From: Bugulina stolonifera
Taxonomy: Eukaryota > Bryozoa > Gymnolaemata > Cheilostomatida > Bugulidae
Direction of reading: 5' to 3'
Assembly (NCBI GenBank): GCA_935421135.1
Contig: OW285194.1
Location: 11,493,376-11,557,375 of the forward strand
DNA: 64,000 bases
Made by a program: the position numbers and the translations under genes. Shown here one piece after another: positions 15,701 to 28,490 of this stretch (position 1 is the stretch's first letter; the number at the start of each line of letters is the position of its first letter). The notes under the pieces are model-generated. The model did not search any database and had not been told where the DNA came from. It saw only the letters and a program-made list of their open reading frames with translations.

Positions 15701-16323
15701 TGCAAACTCAAATGATGTTTGTTGGTGATTATGGTGTTATAATTTTTATATCCTGCAAGTTTTTGTATCTCTCTTGTTGGGAAAGGAGTTGCACAAATTA
15801 GATGACATCCATATGCAGAGAAATAGCATGAGTTTGAAACAGTGATCTCAGATAACTGGTGCCGGTAGTTCGGTGTTTTCTGGCACCTCTCAGATAACTG
15901 ACACCAGACCCAGCGAGGAAAGAAATTGCACAGATCTGTCTCAGTACATGTAAAATTGGTATAGGCATGTTACTGTACCATGAATATATAATGACTTATT
16001 GCCTTGTGCCACACATGAAAAAGGAAAAGTAAAAAATGACAAGTTGTCTGATCACTAACCCAAAGAGTTTTTTTAAAGTTTCATTTCAAAATTCATACCC
16101 CATAGCTGCACGAACCAAACCAACCAGGAATCCTGAACCAGAATCCCACCAGAATACAGAAGGTAGCCAGATCTTTGGTTCAGCTGAATAGAAAAGATGC
16201 GAATGATTGCTTACCATGTTCGGTGAGATTCTCTGCCAATGTTGTAAGTCCGGGAGACGTTACCAGAAGTAATGGCGGTGTAATCGTCGCTCTTCTTCTC
16301 TGGGCCTTCGACTTGGCCACCAT
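129..16323 (-). CDS. PLEKHG-like: RhoGEF with DH-PH module, PLEKHG family (3' partial)
   Basis: Predicted Dbl-family guanine nucleotide exchange factor that would activate Rho-type GTPases at membranes or the cytoskeleton. Ten coding exons on the minus strand: 16323-16215, 11031-10847, 6690-6569, 5882-5750, 3376-3282, 2879-2763, 1971-1821, 1279-1079, 745-629 and 257-129. All phases agree, giving 453 codons before the gene leaves the window. Residues 1-139 are low-complexity and Ser-rich; 140-155 are Ser/Pro-rich; the DH domain spans about 162-353 with the hallmark LHKPVQRILKYHLLLQ; the PH domain starts near 372 and reaches its C-terminal helix (QAKTLDQKRQWW). The DH-PH junction (KLILEGDLRMHG) and the helix RSHEHAMRIQEIQSVL are what I know from PLEKHG1/2/3-type proteins. 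The C-terminus lies left of position 1. Which PLEKHG paralogue it matches cannot be decided here. Confidence 0.9.
1079..5882 (-). CDS. DH (RhoGEF catalytic) domain exons
   Basis: Exons 5882-5750, 3376-3282, 2879-2763, 1971-1821 and 1279-1079 build the DH helical bundle. Conserved region 1 is YVIEEILLTEIQYVQDL; the following helix has IYSNIEDIYSFH; conserved region 3 is GSYLHKPVQRILKYHLLL. All four junctions preserve frame with codons split at K215 and N254. The first exon also supplies a short run of SP dipeptides just before the domain, a plausible proline-directed kinase target. The presence of the expected CR1 and CR3 segments suggests an active exchange factor. Confidence 0.9.
3377..5749. 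other. RhoGEF intron without recognisable features
   Basis: A 2.4-kb AT-rich intron. I see poly-A/T runs near 4310-4340 and repeated CTAGCTAG words near 4147-4172, but no exon with matching splice sites and phase, and no mobile element with defined ends. Confidence 0.6.
6569..6690 (-). CDS. RhoGEF exon upstream of the DH domain
   Basis: A 122-nt exon from a GGCATTGCAG acceptor to a GTAGGA donor, encoding residues 99-139. It contains a basic patch (LHHRRKQKSFD) followed by a Leu/Glu-rich tail. The entry phase is 0 and the exit leaves two bases, exactly what the exon at 5882 needs, so this exon bridges two otherwise incompatible phases. The basic patch could bind membranes or act as a localisation signal, which is inference. 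Confidence 0.75.
6691..10846. other. RhoGEF 4.2-kb intron with simple repeats
   Basis: Intronic DNA holding a TTAC tetranucleotide run near 7359-7390, a CT dinucleotide run at about 9066-9086 and a poly-G run near 9528-9539. Several short open frames on both strands lack splice sites in phase with the gene and resemble no family I know. Confidence 0.6.
9066..9086. repeat. CT dinucleotide microsatellite
   Basis: About ten CT units inside the RhoGEF intron; a simple sequence repeat with no evident function. Confidence 0.85.
10847..11031 (-). CDS. RhoGEF Ser/Asn/Gly-rich linker exon
   Basis: A 185-nt exon between a CTGTTGCAG acceptor and a GTAAGT donor, open in one frame. It encodes residues 37-98, rich in Ser, Asn and Gly (for example VNSSSNSLLDIPSS), with no recognisable domain. 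Disordered Ser-rich N-termini are common in this GEF family and often carry phosphorylation sites. Codon composition differs from the flanking AT-rich intron DNA, which supports its being coding. Confidence 0.65.
11032..16214. other. RhoGEF 5.2-kb first intron
   Basis: Large intron between the first two coding exons. It contains an exact 63-bp tandem duplication at 12748-12873. Open frames near 11333-12001 and 13533-13997 on both strands have no family resemblance or consistent splice sites and were not called genes. Confidence 0.55.
12748..12873. repeat. Exact 63-bp tandem duplication
   Basis: Two adjacent identical copies, 12748-12810 and 12811-12873, each starting CTGGTAAACTATAGC. Identity over the whole unit means a very recent duplication or an assembly artefact. 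It lies within the RhoGEF first intron. Confidence 0.95.
16215..16323 (-). CDS. RhoGEF first coding exon
   Basis: A 109-nt exon starting ATGGTGGCC in a good initiation context and ending GAACATG before a GTAAGC donor. It encodes 36 residues beginning MVAKSKAQRRR, a short basic N-terminus followed by a Leu/Thr-rich stretch. Its phase (one base over) matches the two leading bases of the exon at 11031. It is joined to the rest by phase only, across a 5.2-kb intron, so a different upstream exon is possible. Confidence 0.55.
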
Positions 16324-18152
16324 GATGTCTACTAGGCAATGGTCTGGTAACAACTAGTTTGAAATCGGATAAGATCCCAGCAGTAGAAGTCAAACGCCTA
16401 GTGTCCAACAATTGGCTAGCAGTAACAACACAGTTCCATGAGTGTATCCATATGTTGACCAAATGGTTCCATGAGGCAAGTCGTTTATCAGGTTTAACTA
16501 GAACTTTGTGTCACACTGCAGCGATCTACACTATTAATATCCACTTGAAATTCTCAAGTCGGAAGGTTTCAAATGATAGATTGACAAGGTAATACAAGCC
16601 TGCTTTGCCAACAATACCTCGGATGAATAAATTAGAGCTGAAGAAATAACAAGGCACCTACATGTACACTCGACAACTAGCACCAGTCAAATAATATTCA
16701 TATCTGTCAAACAAACAAATACAGTAAATCCAGAGCAAGCCAATGGCACTTAGTTCTCTACTAGACTATCAACCGCAGCTGTGATACAATGCTAATACTA
16801 GTAGTAGTAGCTCTCAAGTGTCATAAACATAACCTTTGACCTCTGGCATCCACATGCACTTCTTGCTATGCTGAAGATATTTCCTGAAATATCATTTAAT
16901 GGTTTATAGGCCAATTTCAAGGAAAGAGAGACAATGCAGAACTTGTTCATTGGTCACCCACAGATCCATGGCTCTCATTTTAGCCACCAAATAATGTCAA
17001 TGTTGGTGACTACAAAGCATTTGGTTGATTTCACAAAGAGGTCAGTGGTCAGAACTGGACAGGGCAGGACATTGGATAACTTGGATCAACAGGTCAACAA
17101 CAAACCACAGAGAGATAAAACATTATATCAAATCAAATGTTAATTTTTGCAGTTATAGAAAGCCTTGCGTCTTGGCAAACACTAAACAAGTAAAATAGAA
17201 TATTGTCTCCTCTAATTCTCACATTTCTCCAAGTCAGTGCCACAGGCTAATAACAGGGTTCCTAGCATAAGACATTATGTAATAAACTTATTTATACCTA
17301 CACCATCAACCACTTGTGATTAGAATAGCAATCTGATATAAAATGAATGAAGAAGTTCAAACACATTGTTACTATTCTGAAACATTTATCAGTTCAGATA
17401 CAATTTAGGTTTCATGTTTCAATGGATCTAGCAATGTTGCAGTTTACTGAAAATAATTACATGTGCATTTATATAGGAGTGGCCAGAGCAACTTGTGCTC
17501 AGTGGGCATAGCCAGGGTTCTTCAGTGAAGTTCCAACGACAAACAAAGATCTAAGGCCGCATCAAATTGTGCAATATTGCACCTAACAGTGGATCTTGGC
17601 GATGACTACTACCACTGATACTTGAAATAGCTTAGTTCAATTCAAACCATGTGAATCCTCTTACTGGAGTTGTCAGTACCCACATACATGGGATGGATAA
17701 CTCCACTCAAATACAGTTTGAGCCAGAGTCAATTTAGAAGTTGCCCACCCATACTTCAAATTACTTAAAGAGTTCACAACTCCAAAGATAATTATGGTAT
17801 TGTTAAAACAGTATGATTAACAATAAAGATTCCAACTTCAACCATAATCTTGATCAAATAAGTTATGAATGCGTATGCAGCAATACACAACAAGCAGTAC
17901 AACTGTACAAGTATGACAAGCAATCAAAACACCGTAGGCTTCAGTACAATCAAAAATAAACGTCTCATCCGATAAAGAACAAACTTTAATCCAAATAAGT
18001 ATTTTGAAATGGTATTTTGCACCGTGCTTATAACGGAGCTATCAGTTACTATTCAGTATTATTTACCTTACTAGTTATAGTGAGAATTCAACACAGAGAA
18101 GACAACTCTTAAAACAATTACTTGCAGGTATTTTTCTCTGGTTGCATGTACA

Positions 18153-18492
18153 TGTAATACAATGTAATACAATGTAATGCAATGTAATACAATGTAATGC
18201 AATGTAATACAATGTAATACAATGTAATACAATGTAATACAATGTAATACAATGTAATGCAATGTAATGCAATGTAATACAATGTAATACAATGTAATAC
18301 AATGTAATACAATGTAATACAATGTAATACAATGTAATACAATGTAATACAATGTAATACAATGTAATACAATGTAATGCAATGTAATACAATGTAATAC
18401 AATGTAATACAATGTAATACAATGTAATACAATGTAATACAATGTAATACAATGTAATACAATGTAATACAATGTAATACAATGTAATACAA
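18153..18492. repeat. 10-bp minisatellite, about 34 units
   Basis: Tandem units of AATGTAATAC, interrupted only by scattered A-to-G changes giving AATGTAATGC, with no length change across about 340 bp. Because 10 is not a multiple of 3, each frame cycles through all three phases every 30 bp. All three minus-strand frames stay open and give the same 10-residue periodic peptide. The open frames are a consequence of the repeat, not evidence of a gene. Confidence 0.97.
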
Positions 18493-18605
18493 CGCCATGT
18501 ATGTTACCATAATTCAGGTAGCCTATACACTGTATTGATAATAATTGCACTTTATAGAATGTGCTTCTGGTTGCTTGAACAGATTGAATGATACATGTAT
18601 GATAC

Positions 18606-18683
18606 GGAATGACTTGAGCATACCTAATGATGAGGAATGACTTGAGCATACCTAATGATGAGGAATGACTTGAGCATACCTAC
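18606..18683. repeat. 28-bp tandem repeat, 2.7 copies
   Basis: Copies start at 18606, 18634 and 18662 with GGAATGACTTGAGCATACCT; the third copy is truncated. It lies just beyond the 10-bp minisatellite, so the two arrays form one locally repeat-prone region. Confidence 0.93.
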
Positions 18684-21600
18684 TGACATCATGCAGAATG
18701 TAGCTAATAATAGTGGGTACTTGGAACTGCATGCAAATAGAATATGGAATGTGTCATGGGGAGGTAATATTGGATAAAGTGACATATCTATTTGACAGAC
18801 AACTACACTGCTTGTGTATAATGCAATACATGTATAATACAATACATGTATGCATGAGATTATTACTAAAAGGCACCATAATAATAGCATAACATTGTAC
18901 ATAAACATAACTGAATTCCTTCCTTTTCACCCACTAAAGTGCTTTCACTTTCACATTGATTAAATTCCTAGTTCTATTGTTTGCTGTCTCTCAGAGGGCT
19001 CATAACACACTATAATGTATGTGTACATGTACACCATATATGTGCATGATGCCTATACCAGAAGAAACTTAATCTATCATTATATTATGTTAAGATAAAT
19101 AATGAACAACCAATGTACTATATCTTTAAACGCTGTCGTCCAACGGCTGCAAACCTCACCTATCTAACACAAACAGGCTGAAGTAAAAATATTTATCGCT
19201 TTCAAAATTTATTAAATTGGGATATTCGTATCACAATGATGATAGTCTGAGCTCCAAGACTCAGAGAGAATGAGTGCTATAAATATATTACTGATTCAAC
19301 TATATATTGCAGACTTGAAATGAAACTCAGGTTAGAACAGCTGAACCTGTACCACATGCAACAGTAGCTCAGCTGACAATAGACCCAGATATCTAATGGT
19401 TTGGGCATTGATACCAATCTAGTACTAAGCTACATGACTGCAGCTGCATAACAAACAGAGAAAACTCCTGGTATAAGGTGAATGGGTACAAACTAAATGA
19501 AAGTCGTCATAGTCTGGACTCACATTTAGAAGTCATGTATCAGTTGACAAAAGTAAGGTCTTCCAAATTCGTACCTATTCCATGGTTATAAAATACGCAT
19601 CTCTAAATCCTACATGTACAACTACATGATACAGAGCCCAGCAAATCACACTAAGAAAGCGTAATAATATCTACCTGAAAGTCCCAAGTTCTTTCTTAGT
19701 GGGTGAAATATATGCCAAGCCATTATATCACTAGTACAGGATGCACCTTGACAGTGTAACGGTAAATGTAACAATCAAAATGTTTCTACACTTTGCGAGA
19801 GAGTATAATTATAGCATATCAGTCTGAAATCACTATGTCACGCTTATCTACAGTTGTTTATAAACTTATTCACGTCTTTACGTCCTTGGGATAGAAGTGT
19901 TAACTTAAGATGTGAACCTGAGGGTCATAAAAGAATAGCTATCATTGAGAAGTGCCATTCAACCGAACGACAGGTTTCAACAGGTTCATGTGAAGTGAGT
20001 CACTTGTTAATAGCTGAATATCCCGTTATATTACAGCTGAACGCCGATATAGTAATGTTATTGCAAATAAAGCGTTCTAGGACATTGGCCAGAGATTATA
20101 TATGTTGAGAAACTTAGCCCATGGTTAGTGTTCTTAGGAAGGGCGTGCAGTCAGACACCCTATCTAAATGCCCAGCACTATCATAGAACTTACATGTATA
20201 TAATAGTCTGACTCAATGTTTGATAGGTTTATTGAGCAATAAACTGATTGATTCTTATGTAATTGCATGCTTTATCATTCTCTAGAGATATAATTTCAAT
20301 ATTTCGCAGAAGAGAAACTTTAGCCCTTCCAATACTATACTACATTGGCATCAAGTCAGTTTATAAGAAGTCCTAAACAGTGGTGTTGAGTGAATGAATT
20401 TTACATGTAAAAACTTGGTAGCAGCCCGAATTGATGTGTTGTGTGCAGGGATAGGTATGTACAGGTATTACATAGTACATTGCAATGTATTATAATTGGA
20501 GATTTTGAAGCAAACCATGAACCAGGGTGTACAATTGCTGTGAGAACATTGTAAGAAAAGACAATTCCTGTTTTCTATTGTGTGGTCCACAACGTTTGCT
20601 GTTTCCTGTTGCACTAGAGAGAACATAGACTCATACACATCATTGCATGTGAGAAGGAATAGAGATAATATGCAGCAAAAAATTCTGAATATAATTAGAC
20701 TCAGTTTTCTAAATTCAATTTTACTGAGGTGTCCATTTTTGTATGTACACAATATTTGTATAAACTGTATACTCTATGTAGATCTATTGGGAAAATGTTG
20801 TAAGAAAACAACATCTTGTTTTAGTTGACATGTGAGTGTGAGAGCCTCAACAACGATAACAACAAAGCTAGGATTGCAGACGGAGTACACAATACCTACA
20901 GGACAATGAACTATTATGTAATTAAATGTCAAAAACCTGAAACCCATACACTATAATTTGAGATCCTGGAGCCAACCTAGCGATGCAATATTGTCAACTT
21001 CTCACAATATTAATGTCATTGTTCTTGTTCTACTGTATGCTATTGCTGTGCCTACACTGTGATGATATGATGTAGGAGAATTTCCAGTTAGTTAGCAAAG
21101 GCTCAGGTAGAGGCTAGAGCTTTGACAGACCGACTTCATTGCTCCTTGGCATGGCATGGTTTTCTATCAGATTGCATGCACGTGTACCCACCTCAACTTT
21201 CCCACTTCGAACACTGTAGGCAAGGGTTCTTACCAGCCCACCAAGGGGCTTTCTGCCAATAACCAAAGCTTTTTTCTAGTGAATGATGTACATATCTACT
21301 ATTAACCAATCACAACAGTGCTCCTTGATGCCAAAAACTGAAAAACCAACAAGTTGACCATCTGCTCTAGAACGAAGCTGAGTTGGCCAAAAAAGAACTA
21401 CTGTATGTTATTAAATCCGACATAGCCTTGGCTCTTTGGTCAGGATAATAGCACAGGAGAGTTACCTGCTCTATTTATGATCTAATCTCGCTCACCAACT
21501 GTTTATATTACAACTATACTTTTTAAAACATGCCCCACTCTAACACTGAATACCTTTCCAGCAGGAGGGGGGGGGCATCTATGCCTCGTACTATACAAAC

Positions 21601-23589
21601 ATTGCGACTTGGTACTGAGTGATCACCGTATGTAGAGTAAATCACAAAACTATATTAGAAACCGTAGGCTGTCTGAAAGATAATATGGCACCTTCTGTTA
21701 TAGGCTAAAGTGTTTTCATTTGTTTATGGTGAATAAAGTAAACCTGTCTCTGCAATTAAGCGGATTATAATTATAGAAGTTATACAATATGAGCCTGGTA
21801 CTTAAGTAGCCTATTCTCCTTGTTTTGGAAATTCCATCTCCACTGCTGGAAGTTAGATTAGTTAGGAGCCTACTCTGTCTACGTATATGATACATATAGC
21901 TACTGACAAATAATGCTTCACAAATACAGATAACTTACCTTAGTCTAACCCTTGAAGTTAAAACTGCTCACATCCAGTTGTACATCCAAGATGAAGCGTA
22001 TCCTTACAAGTTCTCAGTGCGCAATTTTATCCAAACAGCTCGATAACATCACACCCTACAAGTCATACAAGGAACTCTGATGATACTCTACTCAAGTGTC
22101 ACGTATGAGCTGCATCTCGTCACTGGAATGTGTTCATTTACATCTACTATTTATTTCAAACTTCTTTCAGTTTATTATCATAACATAATCAGGCATAAGG
22201 TAATGAATACCTTATAACAAAAGAAATACATGTAAATTCCTCTCTCCTTTACAAAAGGCTATAATGATTTACTGGTCTATATACATGTGTTTAGGGATCG
22301 AATCAATCAGGTGAATATAGTGCAAGACTTTGACAATTAAATCAACCCTCGACTATTGTAATTTTCTTATGAGTCAATTTGAATATGTATGACTTTTCCT
22401 TAGAGGTTCAGTCAAGCTGAATCTCACAGCAGTAGTAGGAGCTGAGATGCTTGCTTTATACTGCATCAGCTGTAAGGACCTGTCACACTGTAGGTACATT
22501 TATAAGGGCCAATAATCTATTCTATTTGCAACAGTTATAACAGTTGAAGTTGTTCTCCCCGGCTTCTACAGCATAATACCATACAAAACAAGTGTAGAAC
22601 TTACTAATACATAGTGCAGTGTACATGCGGTCTAGTACTGATTGGTTCGAGTTAATCAAGTTTTGAACATATTCTGCAAAGGTGACAACTCCAAAACGTT
22701 GGCTAGCTCAACCAATAGAAGACAACTTTCTACTAAACAACAAATTAGCCAATAAGGAGCGATGTTCATACCTACAGCTTATATTATATTATTGAGGTAA
22801 GAAATATCATAGGTAGTAGACTAAGGTAGATTCATGTATATTGGAAGCCACACTTACACCCCCATGTACTTGTAAACTTCACATTCTCTAAATTCAACCA
22901 ACTTTTTAGAATTTGCCAAAAATAATTTACCTAATCTACATAACCCACAATATTACATAATAATATATGCCATGCATATATTTTATCTGTGGGAAGTACA
23001 GTCAACTCCTTGTCACCATACCACATACAAAGTACATGTAGGCTAACTACATTGGATTCACTGTACATGACTGTAGTCTACATGTTTAGCTCAATGAAGA
23101 GTAGTAACTTACTTACTTAGTACGCGTATGTTGCTGTTGTTTTCTACTATAACTTCCAGTAGTCATAGAGGTTGATTAACTAGCTCCGAAGCTATCAGAC
23201 CCCACACAGTTAGTGATATATTTGTAGGAGCACTTGACAGGCACCTTAGAACAATTACATATCTCAAACCAAACAAGCTAAGTTGTCAAACTATTGTCAA
23301 TAAGATATTGAATCACAGGAAATCCATTGTCTTAGCTGTTTTGTGCGACCAATTATGCCTAGCCCATAAATACAGTGTTTACATGAGTTTTGAGGGTCAA
23401 TATTTTGTTCAACCGTAAAATGGAAACATGAAACAATCGTTTTGGTCTAAATAAACCCTAAAGAGCATGTAAACTGATGCATCCATATCAAGATAGCTAG
23501 TATTACACCTTATGAATCATAGGGCTGAAGAGTCAAAGAAACAATAGAGTGTTTACACTTATAAGTATCACACTTACATGTAGTATATT

Positions 23590-23765
23590 TACTATAATGG
23601 TAATGCAGTGTAGTTTGTGGGAGTAGAGGAGCTGCCTTGAGGTCATGCTGTCTTGCATGGCCTCAAGAGTTTTATATGAGGCACAGCAGCAACTGCAATT
23701 GTGGCTGGATGCTCTTCCTAACACTTGAACCTTTCAGCATGAAAGTCCAGCATTCTAACTACATG
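23590..23765 (-). mobile_element. tRNA-derived SINE-like element
   Basis: Read on the minus strand, the element begins with a tRNA-like head containing a box-A-like TAGTTAGAATGCTGG and a box-B-like GGTTCAAGT, spaced as in tRNA genes. It continues into a body with GCATCCAGCC, a word I associate with conserved cores of several invertebrate SINEs. A T-run (A-run on the minus strand) flanks the head side. Target-site duplications were not found. The split pol III promoter and non-coding body argue for a SINE rather than a functional tRNA. Confidence 0.5.
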
Positions 23766-26433
23766 AGTTTTTTTATGCTGTTGTGGTCTGTACTGGGTAT
23801 GTGACAGTTTTCCTCGGCCAAGCAGCTGTGTGTAAGTTAGCCAAGATTGGGCGCCTAGTAATTAAACTGAAGGATAAACTTACATGTATGTGGGTGCATG
23901 TATACTAAGAGAAGAATAATGCTGGCAGCATGCTACTGAGATCAGAGTTGGGGTTTTATGGTCATCCAGAATTTATTATATAATTATATTGTTAAATTCT
24001 GTTAAACTAAACGTATAGAATTATTTACATGTAAGTAGTATTTTTCACTCATAAATAAAATTATATGGACATGCAGTTATATGTACATGCGCATGGTTAT
24101 ATATAACCATCAATAGTACTTAAAATATTCCAGGTAGTTATTTTAGAGCAATTTTATAAGTTGTCTGCTCATTACATTGCTCTTTAAAGATGGGACAACT
24201 CTACTACTACTAAATATACAACAAGAGAAAAATTAAGAAATAATAATAAGCAAATTTGAAAATGGATGATGGATGATGGAAAGGGGAGTTTTTTAGCATA
24301 AAAGCCGCTTTGTCACCTTGAAGTGATACATATCTTATCAAATGTCCTCAAGGAAGCTGTATAATTTAGTGTGTAACTGTATGTTTAACAAACATAACTC
24401 TGGAGTTCTCGGGCCTTTAGATGTAAGAATGGAGCTGCTCTATTTATTGCTGATTCCCCGTATCAACTTATTCATGAAGAGAAGCCCTTTATAAGTTTTC
24501 AATTCATTCAATGGCTTGTGCTTAGTGCTTAGTATTCCAAAGAAAAAACTACTACTTTGACAAAAAATATGTTCTTTATAAATACATATCCCTATCTACA
24601 CAGATTACAATAATGCACTAATTGCAGAAGCTGTCCACCCTTGTAATAGGCCAATGGACAATGAATCAGAATGAAAATTGTGCATTTTTGCTGTTGACTC
24701 CTTCCAGACAAAAAATCTTTTTTATCCAGACTGAAAATAGTAAAAATGTGTCATTATGTTATAAAAATATTCTAAATTGTACATGTATATACTATATTAT
24801 GTAGTATATAGAGTAACTGCTGCTGATATACAGTAGTTTTACTTCAATTTTGATGTGCTAGGAAAATACTTTTGCCAAAATTAACAAAAAGAGACTAAAA
24901 TTTTCTTATAGGAACACAGTTCTCCGATCTTCTTAAACCTTACCACATCTCTCTTTATTCAAAACATTAAACAATTCAAGATTAAATTTTTATATCTGAA
25001 AACATTCAGATAAAAGATGGAATCAATTTAGAGTCTAGTTTTACTAGAAAAACATGACTGTCACATGACTAACTACAAGCTTGCGGGTGAATAAATTATT
25101 TCGGTGTCAGCTAAATAGGTTGCATTACGTTGTAATGCTCTGTCAAAATAATATAAGGGAAATAATGGTACTGCATTATATATTATGTTTTTTTACCAAT
25201 GGTGTGGCAATCTAATCGATGCTGTTGCCACACAATAAATGACGTATAGGCCTACTTTCAGTTAGGAATAATGTTTATGTGTTGGAGATCTGTCTGGAAT
25301 TCATCTCAACATTAATATTGGTATTACAATATAAGGAAAAACTGTGTACCTTAATACTACCATTTCATATAAGCCTTATACTGGTATGTCTATATTTCAT
25401 AAGCCGACTGGTGAACATTTAGTTTTTTAGAGAAATTAATCGTTAATAAAAATGGACAGATCACTGTTTCTTTTTTAAAAAAAGGAGGATTTTGCATCCT
25501 CATTCATGGCATACATGTGTATGCCACCTAGTAGACTCTAACTGATAGGCTAAACCACTGAAGTAGGCGCAAAGGGAATTCAACTACATGAATGTGTACT
25601 ATTTACATGCAGGTTCATAAAACTATTATCAGGTGGTTTAAATGGCAGCCAATTTGGCTGGACAGTTGTCTTGTTTCAGTTTGTAGTACAGACCATGAGT
25701 TCAGAAGTTCACATACAGAGGTAATAATTATTTCTACAAATTGTTTAGAAAATCATTATCAATATAACAATTTTAAGTGTGTTATTTTCCCGCAGGGAGT
25801 TTATCTTTGAACAGTCAGAGACTTGGTTCTACCCGTGTGTGGAAATAATTCATCTTTTACTGAGGTTTGAACCTGAGGCACCTAATAATCTGGCAGAACG
25901 GACAGAACACGGTAGATTTAAACGCCGATGATTTTGTTGAAAATAGTCGTATTTGTAATCCTAAGCAAACTGTATGCTGAATGGACCTAACAAATCAACC
26001 TTGAACAACATTGAACTCTTCCTAAAAATAGGTACGTTTATTATTGTTGACAGCATTTCCGTGTAAGCTGAATAATGTATACCTGTATTGGTGTGATACT
26101 CACATTTTGATGAATTCATTATGCATATATAAATTATAGATGAAGAGTCGAATAAAATAATACTAAAACTGTAATATCCTATTCAACCATGATGAAAATA
26201 GTAAAAATATGTACTTGTAAAGGTTGGTTTTCAGTTAGCTGTAGCTATACTGAGACCAATATTTGCTGTGGCTAGTACATGTAGGTAGGCTGCATCAATA
26301 GGCTGCATTCCATTCTGGCTGCTTATCAGCTACCAGAATGGAAACAAAACTATCACGGCATTTTTACTGGGAACACTAAGCCAACCCATAACTTATCAAT
26401 AACTTTCATTAATATTTGACATTGCCAGCCCAA

Positions 26434-26480
26434 GCAGAGGCTACGCACTAAGCCAGGAGAGCAGAGGCTACGCACTAAGC
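26434..26480. repeat. Short 27-bp-period direct repeat
   Basis: The 20-mer GCAGAGGCTACGCACTAAGC occurs twice, at 26434 and 26461, with 7 bp between the copies. Short local duplication of no evident function. Confidence 0.9.
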
Positions 26481-28419
26481 TGAGCTGAGTCATCTCATAG
26501 TTCAACCTGACCATAGACACTGACCATGGAAATCCACAGCATATTAAATATTCCCCTTGAAATACGTGACTATCCCCACAAAGAGGTATAACTCAATGTT
26601 TAGCGTATGTTAGTCATGGTGATCTCGTATGAATGATATGTTAATATATTTATTTACCAACGTGACTCTGAGTGCAAGGAAACATGTAAAGTAGTGTCAG
26701 TTGAAGTTCAAATCTGTTTTTAGTCAAATATTGTTTTTTGTGTTATAAATAATTATGTGAAATTACAGGGATTCTAAGTCGGTGCAGCATATCCCACTGT
26801 TCATCTCTGGTATTTCCTCTGGTGACCCTCACAATATTTGGCACCAAGGCTAAAGAATAGCCAGTAAATACATTGTTCACGGTGAGATATTGAACACACT
26901 ATTATGAAAGATGAAAAAACACGAAGTTACTGCAGCGATGGCTTAGAAAAAACATGTAGTTTTGGAACCCTGTCTTGGTGGCGAGAAGTAATGTTATTAG
27001 AAACCAAGGCTACATTTTTTGAAATTATTTCTTATTTATATTTTGAATATTCAGTTTGTCCTATATGTATTTCATGCAGTATTTCCACCAGAGCTGCGTT
27101 GTTACTTTAAGCCTGATATCCCTCGAGTTGTTGTTGAAGTATATGCTGATGTTCTACCAATCACTATAGTTACCTTGATGAAGTATACCAAAGGTATCTT
27201 TAGCGCAAAAGGTGCTGAGGAAATGTTGACTAATTCTACAAAAATGACAAAAAAGAAAAATTTTACCACATTACTGTAACATAAATGTTTGAAAATACAG
27301 CAGTTGTTATACTAGAACAAACTAAGAAGAAAATGATGAAATAACATAATATACTATAAGTAATCTGAGTTAGAACATCAACAATATTATAGATCACCAT
27401 TACGTTCCAATAACAGCAAAACATGAAACATTCAGATATTTATATTTATATGGCATAAATTAATAGAATAAGATAACAATTTACTACTATTCAAATTTAA
27501 TAAAATCAATCAATTAAATTATTGATGCCACTGCTAGTCTGCAGTTATCGCATGAGATATGACTTAATAAACATAATTTAATAAATATATTATTTTATGG
27601 ACACTAGACTTTGAAAGGTTAATTACATGGAACAGGATTCACCTAAATTTCGCAATGTGTGGGGCTTGCACTATCATCATCGTTACAAAAGTTTATATAC
27701 TACATGTACATGTATATACATGTACATGCACATGACTAAATAATGTGCTAAAATTTTAATTTTATTGCATAAGCATTACACATATAAACTGTATGCATAG
27801 CAAAATGAACTACACCACTTACAATGTTTGGTGTCATGAATCATAGATACTAGAATTGAATAATTTACCAACATACATGCTACTCTCTAATTTGAATTAT
27901 TCATTTGTTTATTTCCATACCAACATCCTTATGCATTTCTATTAATATCCATTTACACAATTTTCATTTGAGCGTTATACATCATACCCAAGTAAATAAA
28001 ACGAATAACGAAAGTTATATTGGATAATTCCAAAATAATATTTTTTCCTCAATTATGGAAAGAGAAGAACAGTTTTGGTAGGCTACTATAAATACATTTA
28101 TGTTCCATCCCACTAGTGAACCTATCGTATAGTTATTTAGTAATCCGTGCACAGAATTGCTAGACACCCTTGTGCATAAGATTTTTATAAGCAACACATT
28201 GAATTATTCGTAAATTGATGTCATACGTATTTTTTGATTGAGTTATTTTTAGATTTTTGGTCCCATTGTCTCTTAAAGCTCCCAGATGTAGGTAGACTGT
28301 AGTGTATATTTGGACTCAGTCTGGTCTGGTTCTAATTACTTTGTTAATGTTATAATTATTAAATTACAGTGTTCTTACTGCCATCTGCATTTTCTAGTCC
28401 GCAAGCACTCTGATATACT

Positions 28420-28490
28420 GTGTGGAATTTAGCAATGTCAAAAGTTCAAGCTTTGAACTTTTGACATGTCTAAATTCCATCCGCAACACG
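28420..28490. repeat. Dispersed repeat with near-perfect palindrome, copy 1
   Basis: Centred on 28436-28466 are two 14-bp arms, TGTCAAAAGTTCAA and its exact reverse complement, separated by GCT. Flanking bases (TGTGGAATTTAG on the left, TAAATTCCATCC on the right) recur in a diverged copy at about 45946-46012, so this is a repeat family and not a chance palindrome. Confidence 0.75.

Noticed and set aside
18071..18649. 192-codon and two overlapping 130-135-codon minus-strand open frames
   Set aside because: They are the three readings of the 10-bp minisatellite; no start context, no domain, identical periodic peptide.
25500..25590. Weak tRNA-like minus-strand segment beside the palindrome GGCATACATGTGTATGCC
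   Set aside because: Box A resemblance only; no box B and no defined ends.
27019..27279. Possible plus-strand exon after a TTCATGCAG acceptor (PPELRCYFKPDIPRVVVEV...)
   Set aside because: Reads somewhat like protein but has no partner exon, start or family match; left as unresolved.
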